Below are positions 61,379 through 64,000 of a stretch of DNA of 64,000 nucleotides, piece by piece (the first letter of the stretch is position 1; every line of letters begins with the position of its first letter). The DNA lies in contig CATQJL010000305.1 of the NCBI GenBank assembly GCA_958299035.1, forward strand, positions 72,942,792-73,006,791, given 5' to 3'. Position numbers and translations under genes: made by a program. Origin of the DNA: Cylicocyclus nassatus. Its lineage: Eukaryota; Nematoda; Chromadorea; Rhabditida; Strongylidae. Below the pieces are notes generated by a model. It saw only the letters and a program-made list of their open reading frames with translations, was not told the origin of the DNA and searched no databases.

Positions 61379-63151
61379 CTGAAACAATTTCATTTGGCAT
61401 TGGGATGCAAAAATGTGCTAGAAATTCAATCAATCCAAGCTAAGCAAGTTTTTACCAGTCATCGCATACGTCCATTTCTTCCTAGTAGAAAGACGAATTC
61501 TGAAAATATAAAAATACAATTTTGCGAATAAATATGTGTATAAGAAATCGCGAACGATTGCATAAATTGTAAATGCAGGAAGAAAGCAGTGCTTGAGACA
61601 ACCAGACATATGAAGGACCAAAAAATTGCACGAACCGCTCATAAATAGAAAATCCAAAATTTATCAACAGGCTTGAACAACTTTATAAGGAATTTTCTGC
61701 TGTCGAAGAATGTTCTTTTATTTCCCAAGGGACAAATTACTTGGGAAATTCGCAGCGAATTTCTTAGTGCGAAGCCGATCCGTTTGATATAGCTGAAGCA
61801 ACTATAAGCTCGTTAGAGGTAAAATAGAAAGAATTTGAGCTCCACAGATAGAGAGCAATTAGCACGAGCATAAGAGGGGAAAAAACTGGATATCCATGCC
61901 GACATGTATGCTGAAGTTGTTTTTTCCTGAGTGATTTGAGGAAGAAAGGGAAGAGGGGAGATTGAAAACAAGAATTACTACAATTAGATTTACATTGAAA
62001 AGCCCCAAGATTTGTAGTCCATTTGCGGATATGAGGCTGCACAACTCTACTAAAGGAAATTTTTGATTTGATTTAATTTTTGTAATTTTCAGTCGTGTAG
62101 GTGTTTTAATGATATTTGAGCAATTTTCAGTCTCAAATAAGTACTTCTCAATGAATTTTCAGCCCGAAATGTCCTAACGATAAGAAATCTTTATCTTATC
62201 TAGGGAAGGGTGCTCGCGACTTCTCAAACGTCTTGTTACTAAAAAATTCTGATGAACAATAAAAATGTGCAGAGACGAAAGTAATGTGGTGCCGTTCCCA
62301 GAGTTAAGTGGGTTTGATCTGCACCCGCTAAACCCGGGTGGTCCCAACTCATTAATCACTCGGTGCCGTTGAGTAGTGGTGATCTTTGACCTAAATTTTC
62401 ACTTGTTACCCCCTGCTGCTTTTCTCAATTTTTACAAAAAAAAGGCGAGAAAAAATATTTATTTCTGTTTTCTTCGAGAAGGAGATAATTAGTGTATATC
62501 AAAGAATATAAAGTCAAAATGCACCGAAACTGTAACACCCCGCAAAAAATGCCAACATTTTAGATTCTGAAATGCTTTATTTTACAAAACACGTGTAATA
62601 ATTCGTCAAGGAAAAATTTGAAAATCGAGAATCTTATGTTGAACCACATAATAACTTAGGAGAGAAGTTCCGGAGCAAAATAGTAATTCAAGCCACCGAG
62701 AGCTAGGCACTGAGTGCATAGCTTTGATTGCCCAAATTGTAGGCTATGATCCCATATAACTACTGCACTTTTATGCACCAGAAAACCCTAAATTGTCTGC
62801 AGGACAAGAAATTTTCGTATTGAAAATTACTTGCATCTTTTGCTAGACATGTTGAGTATGCAATTTCACTTAGGATTAGTAAAAGATGCATATTTTGTAC
62901 TTAGCTGCATATCTTTGCATTCATAAAGATTGCAGTAAGCTTTGATTTGATTTAAACCTCAAAAAAGCTGTCTAGAAAATATCTTTAGAATAATCAGGGA
63001 TTCGTACTTCCCAAGAGCTTCCAGGAACTGACAAAGGACAAGAAAAGTGAAGTGAAAGCGGCAAGTAAGAAACGAGCAAGAGGACATTTTTTCAGAAAGA
63101 GCATTTTTTGTTAATGGGACCGATGTGAGAATATCAAGTAGCAACATTTTA
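61379..63151. other. Region upstream of gene C exons, with a candidate structured RNA
   Basis: Presumably contains missing 5' exons of gene C. The minus-strand frames at 62044-61859 (hydrophobic segment ILGLFNVNLIVVILVF) and 61657-61430 could supply a signal or membrane segment, but their splice sites are not convincing. The structured element at 62285-62395 is listed separately. Confidence 0.35.
62285..62395. ncRNA. Candidate structured RNA or RNA-derived element (identity unknown)
   Basis: A compact GC-rich island in AT-rich DNA. GAGTT, GGGTTT and their complements AAACCC and AACTC nest into one hairpin (62300-62352), with an alternative CACCC/GGGTG stem inside. The direct repeat GGTGCCGTT occurs at both sides (62290 and 62362). 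Not 5S rRNA, tRNA, U6 or an SL RNA by inspection. It could be a small-RNA gene, a decayed SINE head, or a protein-coding exon shadow. Strand undetermined. Confidence 0.3.
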
Positions 63152-63849
63152 TTAGGTTGTCCCGAAAGTTCGTTCTGATTTGGAAAATTTGTAACTTTGC
63201 AATGTCTCAACGGATTTGCATCCTTTTAATCATATCTGAAAGAGTAAGTCTTTCGCTTTTTAAGACTTTCCTTCCTAGCCTCTAATGCGCATTGACTGCA
63301 GAGATAAAAATGGAGAGAGAAGACCATATAAGCTTTTATCATTTTAAGTTGGCCGCCAAAAATATTTACCGCTGCGGAAATCACTGGAAACGTAAGTACA
63401 TAGGTTTTTTGACCTACTCTTTACAGTTGTGAAATGTTCGTGCTGTTTGGATGTGTTTATAAAAAGTTATGATTTTCGAGAAAAATGACAAATTAATTGA
63501 TTTTGGCATTTTCTGTAAAGTCGAAATTCGTAACTTTTCGGGACGTCCGAACAGCACAAACTTTTCACTGTTGCAAAGAGTAGGTCAAAAAACCTGCGCA
63601 CTTACATTTTCAGATTTTTTCGTAGCGTTTCAGACTTTTAGCGACCTAACCTGAAATGACCAAAGTTTATATGGTTTTCCTTTACCATTTTTATCTCTGC
63701 AGACAGTGTGTACTAGAAGCTAGGAAAAAAGTTTTGGAAAGAGAAAGACTTAGGCATTCGAATAAAATTAAAAGTATGCAAATCCATCGAGATAGCGCAA
63801 AGTTACATATTTTTAAAAATGAAACGACAGAACTTTTGGGACAACCTAA
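63152..63849. mobile_element. Mariner-type foldback element (F5)
   Basis: About 698 bp, flanked by TA. Ends TTAGGTTGTCCCGAAAGTTC and the complement of TTAGGTTGTCCCAAAAGTTC. The arms extend through TTGCATCCTTTTAAT/TTGCATACTTTTAAT and AGACTTTCC-type blocks. An inner inverted pair (GACCTACTCTTTACAGTTGT against CACTGTTGCAAAGAGTAGGTC) encloses the centre. No transposase. Confidence 0.88.
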
Positions 63850-64000
63850 TATTTTGAGTTAGCTACTTGATTCTCGTCTATTTTTGACAAAATGAGAAAA
63901 ATAACCAGATGTGCTCTAATAACCACGGCCTAAGAAAAAACTCAAAATATGTCCATTTCGGAAAATATTGTATCGAAGGTTTTCCTTTTTCATCCAAATA

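Noticed and set aside
61454..61479. A 26-nt micro-exon candidate upstream of the gene C EGF exon
   Set aside because: It has AG and GT borders and one compatible phase, but the encoded residues do not continue a domain and no exon precedes it clearly.

Overview
The window looks like repeat-rich, gene-poor nuclear DNA of a nematode, most likely a strongylid (clade V) parasite. That placement is an inference. It rests on small exons with TTTCAG-type acceptors, a secreted multi-ShKT-domain gene, abundant Tc1/mariner-type elements with TTAGG ends and TA target sites, elements resembling C. elegans Tc4/Tc5 with TNA target sites, RTE-like LINE debris, and one SL1-like leader sequence. I see no rRNA, no confident tRNA, and nothing prokaryotic or viral.

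All three genes I can model lie on the minus strand. (A) 14710 to 8732 is an eight-exon gene for a secreted protein of about 247 residues carrying four ShKT modules. (B) 51736 to about 42335 is a paralogue of A with matching exon phases for exons 1-5 and a matching 5' flank. It carries an in-frame stop, a lost splice donor and decayed 3' exons, so I call it a pseudogene. (C) 61378 to 58891 holds the last three exons of a single-pass membrane protein with an EGF-like ectodomain; its 5' end is not resolved.

The rest is dominated by transposon debris. The introns and 3' flank of A hold mariner-type elements (3804-4711, 5635-6327, 11308-13004 with 11776-12712 nested inside). The 27 kb between A and B is an insertion zone with several element-in-element nests (21580-22995, 25293-26214, 28347-30391, 32269-33405), a composite palindrome of GTCCCG-rich units (20061-21307), a GC-rich minisatellite element (27613-28075), an RTE-like reverse transcriptase relic (33406-34098) and a 4.2-kb foldback element with nearly identical 1.2-kb arms (37377-41609). 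Gene B's introns hold a Tc1-like palindrome, a Tc4-like element, another mariner-type element and one copy of a 1.3-kb dispersed repeat. Upstream of B are a long TG microsatellite, a LINE pseudogene split by a GGGTTAA foldback element, and the second copy of the dispersed repeat. The exon models come from reading frame, splice-site dinucleotides, phase and paralogue comparison by eye; none has transcript support here.
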